From an uncultured Coriobacteriaceae bacterium (lineage in GTDB: Bacteria; Actinomycetota; Coriobacteriia; Coriobacteriales; Atopobiaceae): a DNA stretch of 64,000 nt. The number at the start of each line of letters is the position of its first letter. Within the stretch, counting starts at the first letter, position 1. The position numbers and the translations under genes are program-made. The stretch spans positions 39,533 through 103,532 of the forward strand of contig CADBDT010000016.1 of NCBI GenBank assembly GCA_902793465.1. Direction: 5' to 3'. Positions 32,450 to 39,468 of this stretch are shown here, one piece after another. The notes under the pieces are model-generated. The model was not told the DNA's origin, did no database searches, and saw only the letters and a program-made list of their open reading frames with translations.

Positions 32450-33120
32450 ACAAGACCGGCCAATTGCAGGAGGCTTCCGCATTACCCAAGGCAGCGCTGG
32501 TAATGCGTGACGAGGGCCTTGCGCTGGTGTGCGGCAACGTGGAGCTGCTGCCGGACTTGTCGCACATGGCGGCGCGCGTGCGTCCCGACCGGCTGCACAG
32601 GGAGCTGCTGGTGCGCGCGGCCAAGCTGCGTAACGTGGACGGCGAGCCGTTTGTCGTAGATGCAACGGCGGGGCTGGGGGAGGATTCGCTGCTGCTTGCG
32701 GCCGCGGGATTTCGCGTGCGCATGTACGAGCACGAACCCACCATTGCCGCGCTCCTGCGCAACGCTCTGGAGCGGGCGCGCAAGGACGAGCGCCTGGCGG
32801 ACGCCGTAAGCCGCATGGATCTTGTTGAGGCAGACAGCGTGGAGGCGTTGCGCGACCTGGAGTTGGTGCCGGACGTCGTGTACCTGGATCCTATGTTTCC
32901 TCAGCGCAAAAAGAGCGCGGCGGTAAAAAAGAAGCTCCAGCTGCTCCAGACGCTTGAGCGCCCGTGCAGCAACGAGGACGAGCTCCTTAGCGCTGCGCTG
33001 GCAGCGGGTCCGCGCAAGGTTGTGGTAAAGCGTCCCGTTAAGGGCCCGTATCTCGCGGGCGTTAAGCCAAGCCACTCCCTTGCTGGCAAGGCCGTACGCT
33101 ACGACGTCCTGCTGCCGTAG
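32440..33120 (+). CDS. rsmJ: 16S rRNA (guanine1516-N2)-methyltransferase-like
   Basis: 226 residues. SAM-dependent methyltransferase of the RsmJ family: VDATAGLGEDSLLLA near residue 73 (SAM loop), RMYEHEPTIAALL, VVYLDPMFPQRKKSAAVKK near 147 and a C-terminal VVKRP motif, all typical of RsmJ. It should modify 16S rRNA. The GTG at 32440 is preferred (GGAGGAAGG upstream, 10-base overlap with the U32 gene); an ATG at 32416 lies further inside the U32 gene and an ATG at 32503 would remove the N-terminal segment. A nested-palindrome element follows the stop. Confidence 0.88.
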   Translation: MPVDKTGQLQEASALPKAALVMRDEGLALVCGNVELLPDLSHMAARVRPDRLHRELLVRAAKLRNVDGEPFVVDATAGLGEDSLLLAAAGFRVRMYEHEPTIAALLRNALERARKDERLADAVSRMDLVEADSVEALRDLELVPDVVYLDPMFPQRKKSAAVKKKLQLLQTLERPCSNEDELLSAALAAGPRKVVVKRPVKGPYLAGVKPSHSLAGKAVRYDVLLP

Positions 33121-33135
33121 GGCGGAGCACGAATG

Positions 33136-33242
33136 GCGTGCCATGAGGGGATACTCCCCTGCGGGTACATCGCGGATGGGCGGTCCGCAAAGGAATCCCT
33201 GCTCGCGATGTACCCGATGGGGAGTATCCCCTCACGGCACGC
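33136..33242. repeat. Nested-palindrome element, copy 3
   Basis: GCGTGCCATGAGGGGATACT pairs with AGTATCCCCTCACGGCACGC (one A-C mismatch). Inner arms CTGCGGGTACATCGCG and CGCGATGTACCCGATG carry the same two-base mismatch as copy 2. Followed by TGTTTTCGGAC. Lies 15 bases after rsmJ. Confidence 0.9.
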
Positions 33243-33331
33243 TGTTTTCGGACGATTCCCAAACAGATGTGCGCGTTATGGCAAAGCGTGTTACCATATG
33301 TCTGCCAAAATAGGAGCGAAAAGGTAGCAGT

Positions 33332-34777
33332 ATGGACACAGATGCATTACCGAGAGCCGTAGGGGGTCTGCCGCCAGAGCTGGGCGTGCGTGAGCTTGGC
33401 GGAATTCGTGGTGCCAACGGACGCCCCATTCGTCGTGGCCTCATATATCGCGGAAGCGCCCTTACAAATCTCACCGCCGAGCAGCGCGAGGTTGTTGATG
33501 GCCTAGGGCTTCGTCTCATATTGGACTTGCGTGCCATGGGGGAGGCCGATCGGCGCGAGGACTACGTGCCGGCCGGCTGCGGATACGTGCGCAGATGTGG
33601 CATGTTTGACAAAAACGGCCACGAGGTGGACTTTTCTCCCTTGGGCATAGAGCGCATTATGGGGACTATTGAGCAGAACCCCGAAGGCTTTATGAGCGAC
33701 CTGTATGCGTCGATGGTATTTGGAAACCGGGCTGTTCACGAGCTTGTGGATCGCCTGCGGGACGAACAGGTTCCGCTGTATTTCCACTGCACGGCTGGCA
33801 AGGACCGCACCGGCGTGTGCGCCGCCATCGTTCTAATGCTTCTTGGCGTTTCTCGCGACGACATTATGCAGGAGTTCCTTCTTACCAACGAGTATCGCAG
33901 CTCCATAATAAACATGACGCCCGAGCAGATGCCCGAGGGCATATCGGACATGGACCGCGAAAACTGGGCGGCCATAAACGGTGTGCACGAGGCGTGTTTG
34001 CAGCGGGTCTTCGACGAGGTAGACGGCCGATACGCCATGGTGGAGGAGTACTTTGCGGAAGAGTTTGGCATCGAGGCAAATGAGCTCGCGAGGCTGCGCG
34101 ACCGTTACCTGGTTGCACCCGACCTGCCCATGGTGCCCATTCCCGACGCAAACAAAATGGTCGATACCCCCTTTGTTAAGGTATACGACCTCGTATATGC
34201 CGACGGAACGCACTACTACGACGCAACCAGGCACGACAGGGAGCACTTGCTTGCCCTCAAAAAGGAGCGCGAGCTTACTTCTGCAATACCCGATGCGGTA
34301 AGCTGCTGTTTGATCCTTGCGCCCGAAGGCGAGGAGCCCCTGCTCGTGCTCTTTTACGAGTATCGCTACCCCACGGGCCAGTACGTGCTGGGCATTCCGT
34401 CTGGGTTAATCGACGAGCGCGATTGTACTCGTCGCAATCCGCTGGTTGCCGCCATGGTGCGCGAGATTTACGAGGAGACGGGCATTGCGTTTGGGAAGCG
34501 CGACTCCATTAGCGTGGTTAACCCCATGCTCTTTAACTCGCCGGGTATGACTGACGAAAGCACGGCGCTCATGTGCGCGATTATTCGCGATGGAAATGCG
34601 TCCATGTTGTCGCAGGCCGGCGCCAACGGAACCGAGCGCTTTGGAAAGTTTGAGCTTCTAACAAAGGACGATGCCTGGCGGGTGCTGCAGAGAGGACGCG
34701 ATCGATTTGGCAGTCCGTATCCCATGGTTACGTGGGCTGCCCTCACCTACTTTGCAACCGACCAGTGGAAGAAATAG
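33332..34777 (+). CDS. Tyrosine phosphatase-like domain fused to Nudix hydrolase domain
   Basis: 481 residues. The N-terminal half resembles the Y_phosphatase3 (LipA/PtpB type) family: RELGGIRGANGRPIRRGLIYRGSAL and the P-loop HCTAGKDRTG (Cys153, Arg159). The C-terminal third (about 290-480) is Nudix-like: it has REIYEETGI at residues 377-385, the core of the Nudix box, while the glutamate expected eight positions before that Arg is Asn and a short insertion precedes it. Substrates are unknown; a link between nucleotide-sugar or phosphate hydrolysis and dephosphorylation is only inference. ATG at 33332 after AAAGGTAG. The next gene follows 34 bases later. Confidence 0.87.
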   Translation: MDTDALPRAVGGLPPELGVRELGGIRGANGRPIRRGLIYRGSALTNLTAEQREVVDGLGLRLILDLRAMGEADRREDYVPAGCGYVRRCGMFDKNGHEVDFSPLGIERIMGTIEQNPEGFMSDLYASMVFGNRAVHELVDRLRDEQVPLYFHCTAGKDRTGVCAAIVLMLLGVSRDDIMQEFLLTNEYRSSIINMTPEQMPEGISDMDRENWAAINGVHEACLQRVFDEVDGRYAMVEEYFAEEFGIEANELARLRDRYLVAPDLPMVPIPDANKMVDTPFVKVYDLVYADGTHYYDATRHDREHLLALKKERELTSAIPDAVSCCLILAPEGEEPLLVLFYEYRYPTGQYVLGIPSGLIDERDCTRRNPLVAAMVREIYEETGIAFGKRDSISVVNPMLFNSPGMTDESTALMCAIIRDGNASMLSQAGANGTERFGKFELLTKDDAWRVLQRGRDRFGSPYPMVTWAALTYFATDQWKK

Positions 34778-34811
34778 GCTGGAAGGCCAAACAACCGAAC
34801 AAGGAGTCAAA

Positions 34812-35231
34812 ATGATACGAGAGCTGGTTAAGGACGACGAGATTCTGTCGCAGCGCTGCAAGCCTGCCACTGCGGAGGACGCCGAGCTGGCGCAGGACCT
34901 TATAGACACGGTGGAGTCGCTGGAAGACGGCGCATGCCTTGCTGCCAACCAGGTTGGCGAAACAAAAGCCCTGGTCGTATGGATGGACGAGGATCGAAAC
35001 GCCCACGTTATGTACAACCCCAAGCTTCTGTTTGGCGTTGCCGCACAGCGTACCGTGGAGGGCTGCCTTACGCGCGACGAGCCGTCCAACGTGCGACGCT
35101 TTTCCAAGATTAAGGTAACGTACGACGAGCTCGTGGACGGCGAACTTAAGCATCGTAGGCGCGACTTTACCGGCTGGCATGCGCAGATGATCCAACACAT
35201 GATTGACCATTGCAACGGCAAGCTGGTGTAG
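34812..35231 (+). CDS. Peptide deformylase-like protein with altered metal/catalytic motif
   Basis: 139 residues, full length for short deformylases. Motif 1 reads GACLAANQVG (consensus GxGLAAxQ) near residue 40, motif 2 EGCLT with Cys85 in place, but motif 3 reads QHMIDH (residues 128-133) where active enzymes have QHExDH: the catalytic Glu is Met130. The two metal-binding histidines and Cys85 remain. It may bind metal without classical deformylase chemistry, or do something else; it is unlikely to be the cell's essential deformylase. ATG at 34812 follows AAGGAG. It lies 34 bases after the phosphatase-Nudix gene, so is probably co-transcribed. Confidence 0.82.
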   Translation: MIRELVKDDEILSQRCKPATAEDAELAQDLIDTVESLEDGACLAANQVGETKALVVWMDEDRNAHVMYNPKLLFGVAAQRTVEGCLTRDEPSNVRRFSKIKVTYDELVDGELKHRRRDFTGWHAQMIQHMIDHCNGKLV

Positions 35232-35307
35232 GCCGACCTATCAAGGAGGAGTATTCCCTCAGTTGCACTAGCATAATGGTGGTGGGGAGTACCCCTCTTG
35301 ATAGGCC
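35231..35307. repeat. Imperfect hairpin after the deformylase-like gene
   Basis: ACCTATCAAGGAGGAGTA faces GGGGAGTACCCCTCTTGATAGG-type sequence. The GGGGAGTA and CCTATCAA pieces recall the short hairpins at 27241 and 47111 and the relic CCTATCAAAGAGGG at 48669. Probably a degenerate terminator. Confidence 0.55.
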
Positions 35308-35327
35308 CAGCGCTAATGCGATAAAAA

Positions 35328-35365
35328 CGAGGTGCCCCTAGGAAATGTTCCCTAGGGGCACCTCG
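35328..35365 (-). terminator. Terminator of the PepSY-like lipoprotein gene
   Basis: CGAGGTGCCCCTAGG / CCTAGGGGCACCTCG, a perfect 15-bp stem with an 8-base loop. On the minus strand it is followed by TTTTTAT, 36 bases after the lipoprotein stop. Confidence 0.88.
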
Positions 35366-35400
35366 CATTAAGACAGTTCAGAGGGAAAATTCCCTATGCA

Positions 35401-36402
35401 CTACGAGAGCTGCTCGCCCGTGTTCTGGTCGTATACGAGCTCTGGATTGCCCTTGTCGTCGAGGTTGGTCTCAATGCCGTTGGTCGTCTCGGAGGCTGCG
35501 TAAACGTGGCCGTCGGTAGCGTCGACGTTGCACTTGCAATGGGCCTCGCCGAGGTCGAAGCTAACAACGTAGTAGGTGGTGCCGCCGCCCTCGACGGGAC
35601 CATTTACGCTCACGTTGTTAGCGGGGCCCTTGGCCGCGCCACCAGCGCCGAAGAATTCGCTGGCTATCTGGATGGCTTTGTCGGAGTCGTACGCCAAGTT
35701 CGAGCCGTTGTTGCCACCATTGTTGTTGCTCTGCTGTTGGTTGTTATTGTTGTCGCTCTGCTGCTGATTGTTGTTCTGCTGCTGGTTGCTGTTGTTGTTC
35801 TGCTGCTCGTCCTTATTCTCCTCGGTGGCGTTGGCCTCCTTGATGGCCTTAACGACCGCGTTGCACTCATCGGAGTCCAGCGTCTGCTCGTTGTTGGCGC
35901 TCTGGTATGTTACGCCGTAGTCGATGGAGGCGTCGTTCCAGGTAAGAACGGTAGCGGCGCCCTTGGAGGGACCGTAGAGGGTTACAGCGAGATCCTCGTA
36001 GTTCTTGTTCCACTTGTTGGCAAAGCCGGCGAGGTCGGCATCGGTAATCGGAGCTGCGTGCTTAGCGGCGCCCTTGCGCACGATGAGCTGAATGCCGTCG
36101 GTCTCGTAGATGGCCTGGGCAACGCCGTCGGCCTGGGAGAACTTAGGATCCTTGAACTCCTTGCCGTCCAGGGTAATCGTGTCCATAACGCCAAACTTCT
36201 CGAGGCCAGCGCCCTTGGCGGCTTCCTCGGCGTTGGCAACGTCGTTGAACTTGGTGGTGGCCACCTTTTGCTCTACGGTCGAAGCGCTGCTGGTGCTTGC
36301 GCTGCTTGTGCTCTGCGAGTTGTTTGCGCCACACCCTACGAGGGCGAGCGTAAGCGCTGCGCCTACGGCGAGCGACTTTGCTGCGGTTGAACTAAATGCC
36401 AT
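35401..36402 (-). CDS. Lipoprotein with N/Q-rich linker and PepSY-like C-terminal domain
   Basis: 333 residues from the ATG at 36402 (AAGGAT upstream). A signal peptide with lipobox LALVGC ends at Cys24, followed by an S/T-rich segment, so the protein should be membrane-tethered outside the cell. Residues about 25-190 form a domain not recognised; residues about 190-235 are an almost pure N/Q/S/D linker; residues about 240-310 (KAIQIASEFFG... YYVVSFDLG... CNVDATDGHVYA) look like a PepSY domain, a family linked to peptidase inhibition or extracytoplasmic sensing. Function unknown. The frame is open 10 codons upstream but the start at 36402 fits the signal peptide. Confidence 0.82.
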   Translation of the reverse strand: MAFSSTAAKSLAVGAALTLALVGCGANNSQSTSSASTSSASTVEQKVATTKFNDVANAEEAAKGAGLEKFGVMDTITLDGKEFKDPKFSQADGVAQAIYETDGIQLIVRKGAAKHAAPITDADLAGFANKWNKNYEDLAVTLYGPSKGAATVLTWNDASIDYGVTYQSANNEQTLDSDECNAVVKAIKEANATEENKDEQQNNNSNQQQNNNQQQSDNNNNQQQSNNNGGNNGSNLAYDSDKAIQIASEFFGAGGAAKGPANNVSVNGPVEGGGTTYYVVSFDLGEAHCKCNVDATDGHVYAASETTNGIETNLDDKGNPELVYDQNTGEQLS

Positions 36403-36559
36403 GGTAATCCTTTCTACTTGCGTTAACGGCAAGTGTCATTTTATCCAATGCGAACGAATCGTAGTCGCGGGGAATGTAAAGGGTGCAAAAGAACAGAAAA
36501 ACACACAGCGGCAGGTCGTTCGAACGCGGACAAAGGGGACGGGGTAGACTGTCCGAAAA

Positions 36560-36669
36560 GGGGTGCCGTGAGGGGATACTCCCCTACGGGTACATCGCGG
36601 ATGGGTCGTGCCGCAAAGGAATCCCTGCTCGCGATGTACCCGATGGGGAGTATCCCCTCACGGCACCCC
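36560..36669. repeat. Nested-palindrome element, copy 4
   Basis: GGGGTGCCGTGAGGGGATAC pairs with GTATCCCCTCACGGCACCCC; the inner arms show the same TAC/GAT mismatch as copy 2, and the loop is nearly that of copy 3. Outer flanks TGTCCGAAAA and TTTTCGGACA also pair. On the minus strand the stem is followed by TTTTCGG, suiting termination after the AICAR transformylase gene. The rest of 36403-36757 has no gene. Confidence 0.9.
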
Positions 36670-36757
36670 ACTCCATCACGAGTTTTCGGACAATCTGGGG
36701 GGTTTGTCCCACGCCAAGCGGGACAAACTCCCCCGTCTCCCTTGTCCGGTGCCAAGA

Positions 36758-37936
36758 TTAGTGGTGGAAGAGCCTCATGCCGGTAAAGCACATGGCAATG
36801 CCGTAGCGGTCGGCCGTCTGAATTACGTCGTCGTCGCGCACCGATCCGCCGGGCTCCGCAATGTAGTCCACGCCGGACTTGCGGGCGCGCTCAACGTTGT
36901 CGCCAAAGGGGAAGAAGGCGTCGGAGCCGCAGCTCACGCCGCTCTGCGTGGCCACCCATTCGGCCTTCTCTTCACGCGTAAGGACCTCGGGGCGCACGGC
37001 AAACCACTTTTGCCACTCGCCCTCGCGCAGCACGTCGTCGTGCTCGTCCGATATGTACACGTCTATGGCATTGTCGCGGTTGGCGCGCTTTATGCCCTCG
37101 GCAAACTGCAGGCCAAGCACCTTGGGATGCTGACGCAGGTACCAGGTGTCGGCCTTGTTGCCCGCCAGACGCGTGCAGTGAATTCGGCTCTGCTGGCCGG
37201 CACCAACGCCAATGGCCTGGCCGTCCTTAACGTAGCACACCGAGTTGGACTGCGTGTACTTAAGGGTTATAAGAGAAACAATGAGGTCGATAATGGCGGA
37301 GTCGGGCACGTTCTTGTTCTGGGTAACAAAGTTGCTTACCAGCTCGCGGTCGATCTTAAAGTTGTTGTGGCCCTGCTCAAAGGTAATGCCAAACACGTCC
37401 TTGGTCTCCTGCGCGGCAGGCGTGTAGTTGGGGTCCACCTGCACAATGTTGTATGTGCCGCGCTTCTTCGTGCGCAGGATTTCCAGCGCCTCGGGCGTAA
37501 AGCTGGGGGCTATGATGCCGTCGGAAACCTCGTGCTTAAGATAGCGGGCCGTGGCGGCGTCGCACTCGTCGCTAAGGGCGGCCCAGTCGCCGTAGGAGCT
37601 CATGCGGTCGGCACCGCGTGCGCGAATGTATGCGTTGGCAATTGGCGTAAGCTCGCCTTCGTCTTCCACAAAGTAGATCTGACGGTCGATGTCGCTCAGG
37701 GGCGTGCCAACGGCGGCGCCGGCGGGGCTTACGTGCTTAAACGACGCGGCTGCGGGAAGGCCGGTGGCTTCCTTGAGCTCGCGCACGAGCTGCCAGGAGT
37801 TAAAGGCATCCAGGAAGTTTATGAATCCGGGCTTGCCGTTGAGCACGGTTACCGGCAGGTCGGAGCCGTCCTTCATAAAGATGCGCGAGGGCTTTTGGTT
37901 TGGGTTGATTCCGTACTTGAGCTCGATTTCGTTCAT
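36758..37936 (-). CDS. Phosphoribosylaminoimidazolecarboxamide (AICAR) formyltransferase, stand-alone
   Basis: 392 residues: the AICAR transformylase domain of PurH without the MGS-like IMP cyclohydrolase domain. It transfers a formyl group from 10-formyl-THF to AICAR (ZMP). Family blocks seen: KYGINPNQKPS at the N-terminus, LNGKPGFINFLDA, AAASFKHVSPAGAAVG (catalytic Lys-His), GVGAGQQSRIHCTRLA and SDAFFPFGDNVERA. The missing cyclohydrolase step is supplied by the PurO-type gene 381 bases upstream in transcription direction. ATG at 37936 follows GAGAGGAGACCC; the longer open frame to 38275 crosses hairpins and element copy 5 and is not coding. Confidence 0.93.
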   Translation of the reverse strand: MNEIELKYGINPNQKPSRIFMKDGSDLPVTVLNGKPGFINFLDAFNSWQLVRELKEATGLPAAASFKHVSPAGAAVGTPLSDIDRQIYFVEDEGELTPIANAYIRARGADRMSSYGDWAALSDECDAATARYLKHEVSDGIIAPSFTPEALEILRTKKRGTYNIVQVDPNYTPAAQETKDVFGITFEQGHNNFKIDRELVSNFVTQNKNVPDSAIIDLIVSLITLKYTQSNSVCYVKDGQAIGVGAGQQSRIHCTRLAGNKADTWYLRQHPKVLGLQFAEGIKRANRDNAIDVYISDEHDDVLREGEWQKWFAVRPEVLTREEKAEWVATQSGVSCGSDAFFPFGDNVERARKSGVDYIAEPGGSVRDDDVIQTADRYGIAMCFTGMRLFHH

Positions 37937-37954
37937 TGGGTCTCCTCTCTTTTG

Positions 37955-38032
37955 GGGTCGGGAGAAGAGCGCTCTGCTCAGACAGTCCTCGCTTCGCTGC
38001 GGAACTCGCAGCGCTTGCTCTTCTCCCGACCC
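37955..38032. repeat. Long hairpin with conserved loop, copy 1 (upstream of AICAR transformylase)
   Basis: GGGTCGGGAGAAGAGCG faces GCTCTTCTCCCGACCC. The enclosed sequence, on the minus strand GAGTTCCGCAGCGAAGCGAG followed by GACTGTCTGAGC, recurs as CAGTTCCGCAACGAAGTGAG then GACTGTTTGAGC inside the hairpin at 55811-55928. It is 18 bases from the transformylase start codon. Confidence 0.82.
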
Positions 38033-38166
38033 ATTGACTGGCATCCGGCGGGCCACCAAAGGCCCATTTCTCGCCGAGGCGAGTGTAAGTGCGTGCGCCG
38101 CTTCGCGGCGCGTTTTGTAGGTCGCTTCGCGACCGGCCTCCCTTCCTGTGGGACGTGGCGACAAGA

Positions 38167-38280
38167 GCGCCGTGCTCATTGGGGATACTCCCCATCGGGT
38201 ACATCGCGAGTAATCCGTCTCGTTGTAAAAGGGCTGTCCGCGATGTACCCGTAGGGGAGTATCCCCAACGAGCACGGCGC
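38167..38280. repeat. Nested-palindrome element, copy 5
   Basis: GCGCCGTGCTCATTGGGGAT pairs with ATCCCCAACGAGCACGGCGC; the outer stem sequence is different from copies 1-4 but still complementary. Inner arms ATCGGGTACATCGCG and CGCGATGTACCCGTA show the reversed orientation of the two-base mismatch. The rest of the gap (38033-38166) has small TTCG-loop hairpins (CGCCGCTTCGCGGCG, GGTCGCTTCGCGACC). Confidence 0.9.
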
Positions 38281-38317
38281 CCGCGGACGGCCTGGGATTC
38301 CCCAGGCGAATGTGCCG

Positions 38318-38953
38318 TTAGTCGCCTAAGTTCTTGTTGTAGATGGTTACGTTGCCTTCCACGTTGCAGTAGAGGCTTATTTTGTTGTCCTCGTTAAGGG
38401 CCGCCCACACCTCGTCGGGCTCGGGCATTGCCACCTCAATCGGCTCGCCGGTAAAGGTGGGCAGCGGGTCGCCGTCCTGGTCGTAGGTGGAAAGGAAGTA
38501 GCCAACGCCCTCGCTGGCGCCTTCGTAGCAAAAGAACTCGCGCAGGCAGCGACCGTTGTCTTGGTGCTTGAGGATGGAAAGCTCAAAGCTGCCGTCGGCG
38601 TTTAGGATGGCGGATATGCGCGGCGTATAGTTGGGCGCATCGGGCTCAAACTCGCGCTTCATGCAGCCGGCACGGAAGTCGCCTGCGTCCACAATCGTGT
38701 CGGTCTGGTCGCCATTGGTAACCACCAGCGCGTCTCCCATGGTGCGCACCGGGTGATAAATAATGAGGCTCGGGTCTTCCACCAGCTCGGGCTGGTGAGC
38801 TTCGGTGCGAATGCCGTCGTCGGTCTTCACAAAAATGCGGTTGCGGCTATTAAAGCTGCGCCCCATTATGAAGTAGTACACGCGGTCCTTGCCCACCACG
38901 ATGCCGCGGCCCGGATAGGCGTTGCTCTTGAGCAGTTCTACAAGGTCTTGCAT
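38318..38953 (-). CDS. IMP cyclohydrolase, PurO (archaeal-type) family
   Basis: 211 residues. Closes FAICAR to IMP, the last step of de novo purine synthesis. Family marks of IMP_cyclohyd (PF07826): NAYPGRGIVVGK near the N-terminus, YFIMGRSFNSRNRIFV, a YHP motif, and NYTPRISAIL. It is unrelated to the MGS-type cyclohydrolase of ordinary PurH, and pairs functionally with the stand-alone transformylase downstream. ATG at 38953 follows GAAAGGAATCC. Directly upstream is a ZTP-riboswitch candidate with a terminator, so expression is likely raised when ZMP/ZTP accumulates, meaning 10-formyl-THF is short. Confidence 0.9.
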   Translation of the reverse strand: MQDLVELLKSNAYPGRGIVVGKDRVYYFIMGRSFNSRNRIFVKTDDGIRTEAHQPELVEDPSLIIYHPVRTMGDALVVTNGDQTDTIVDAGDFRAGCMKREFEPDAPNYTPRISAILNADGSFELSILKHQDNGRCLREFFCYEGASEGVGYFLSTYDQDGDPLPTFTGEPIEVAMPEPDEVWAALNEDNKISLYCNVEGNVTIYNKNLGD

Positions 38954-38983
38954 GCGGATTCCTTTCTTGCTCGCCGCCGAACG

Positions 38984-39021
38984 AAAAAAGCAAGCCACCT
39001 CCCATTGCGAGGATGACTTGC
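38984..39021 (-). terminator. Riboswitch expression-platform terminator
   Basis: On the minus strand GCAAGTCATCCTC pairs (with G-U pairs) with GGAGGTGGCTTGC, followed by TTTTTT. It lies just after the ZTP aptamer 3' end and about 30 bases before the cyclohydrolase start codon, the usual place for a transcription-control terminator. Confidence 0.85.
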
Positions 39022-39090
39022 CCAGACGGTCGGCTGTATGTTGCGCTGCTCCCCCGTGGTTCCCACGTTATCCGTCAGTAACAGCGTGCG
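39018..39090 (-). promoter_or_regulatory. ZTP (pfl-type) riboswitch aptamer
   Basis: Minus-strand sequence has the pfl/ZTP features: TGACGG, then hairpin CGTGGGAACCACG, the conserved GGGGGAGC, and the 3' hallmark CCGTCTGGGCA. GACGG near the 5' side can pair with CCGTC next to the TGGGCA, as in the known ZTP pseudoknot. The downstream genes (IMP cyclohydrolase and AICAR transformylase) use or relieve ZMP, matching the ligand's physiology. Identified by eye from the consensus; a covariance-model search was not possible here. Confidence 0.85.
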
Positions 39091-39200
39091 TAGACTTTAG
39101 CACAACGGGGCCACAAAAGCTCGAGGCCAACCAATAGCGCACAAACGGCTGTTTGGCCAGTCGCTTTAGCCAGGCTTGAGGCCAGGATGTCGGCGACAAT

Positions 39201-39300
39201 GGCCCAAAGGGTGACAAAAACGAGGGTTGTCACCCTTTAGACAAGTCCGTGACCTGCGCAAACGCTATTGTCACCCTTTGGGATTGTCACCCTTTGGGCC
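39201..39300. repeat. Inverted/direct TGTCACCCTTT repeats
   Basis: GGCCCAAAGGGTGACAA faces TTGTCACCCTTTGGGCC; two further TTGTCACCCTTT copies lie between. The motif also occurs once near 27350. No gene is present between the riboswitch and element copy 6. Confidence 0.7.
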
Positions 39301-39330
39301 GAGTGGGCAGGCAGAGACTGTCCGAAAAAC

Positions 39331-39440
39331 GGGGTGCTGCATGGGGATACTCCCCATCGGGTACATCGCGGATAGCCCTCTTCGTAAGGGATTGCCTGAT
39401 CGCGATGTACCCGCAGGGGAGTATCCCCATGCAGCACCCC
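39331..39440. repeat. Nested-palindrome element, copy 6
   Basis: GGGGTGCTGCATGGGGATAC pairs with GTATCCCCATGCAGCACCCC, a third distinct outer stem. Inner mismatch is ATC against GCA, in the same orientation as copies 5 and 8. On the minus strand the stem is followed by GTTTTTCGGACAG, placed between the riboswitch region and the end of the oxidoreductase gene. Confidence 0.9.
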
Positions 39441-39468
39441 ACTCCGAGCCGGCGCGCCCGGCCGCCGG

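Noticed and set aside
35506..36390. + strand frame of 294 residues opposite the PepSY-like lipoprotein
   Set aside because: Val/Leu-rich antisense of the N/Q-rich linker and signal peptide; the minus-strand protein has a lipobox, ribosome site and terminator.
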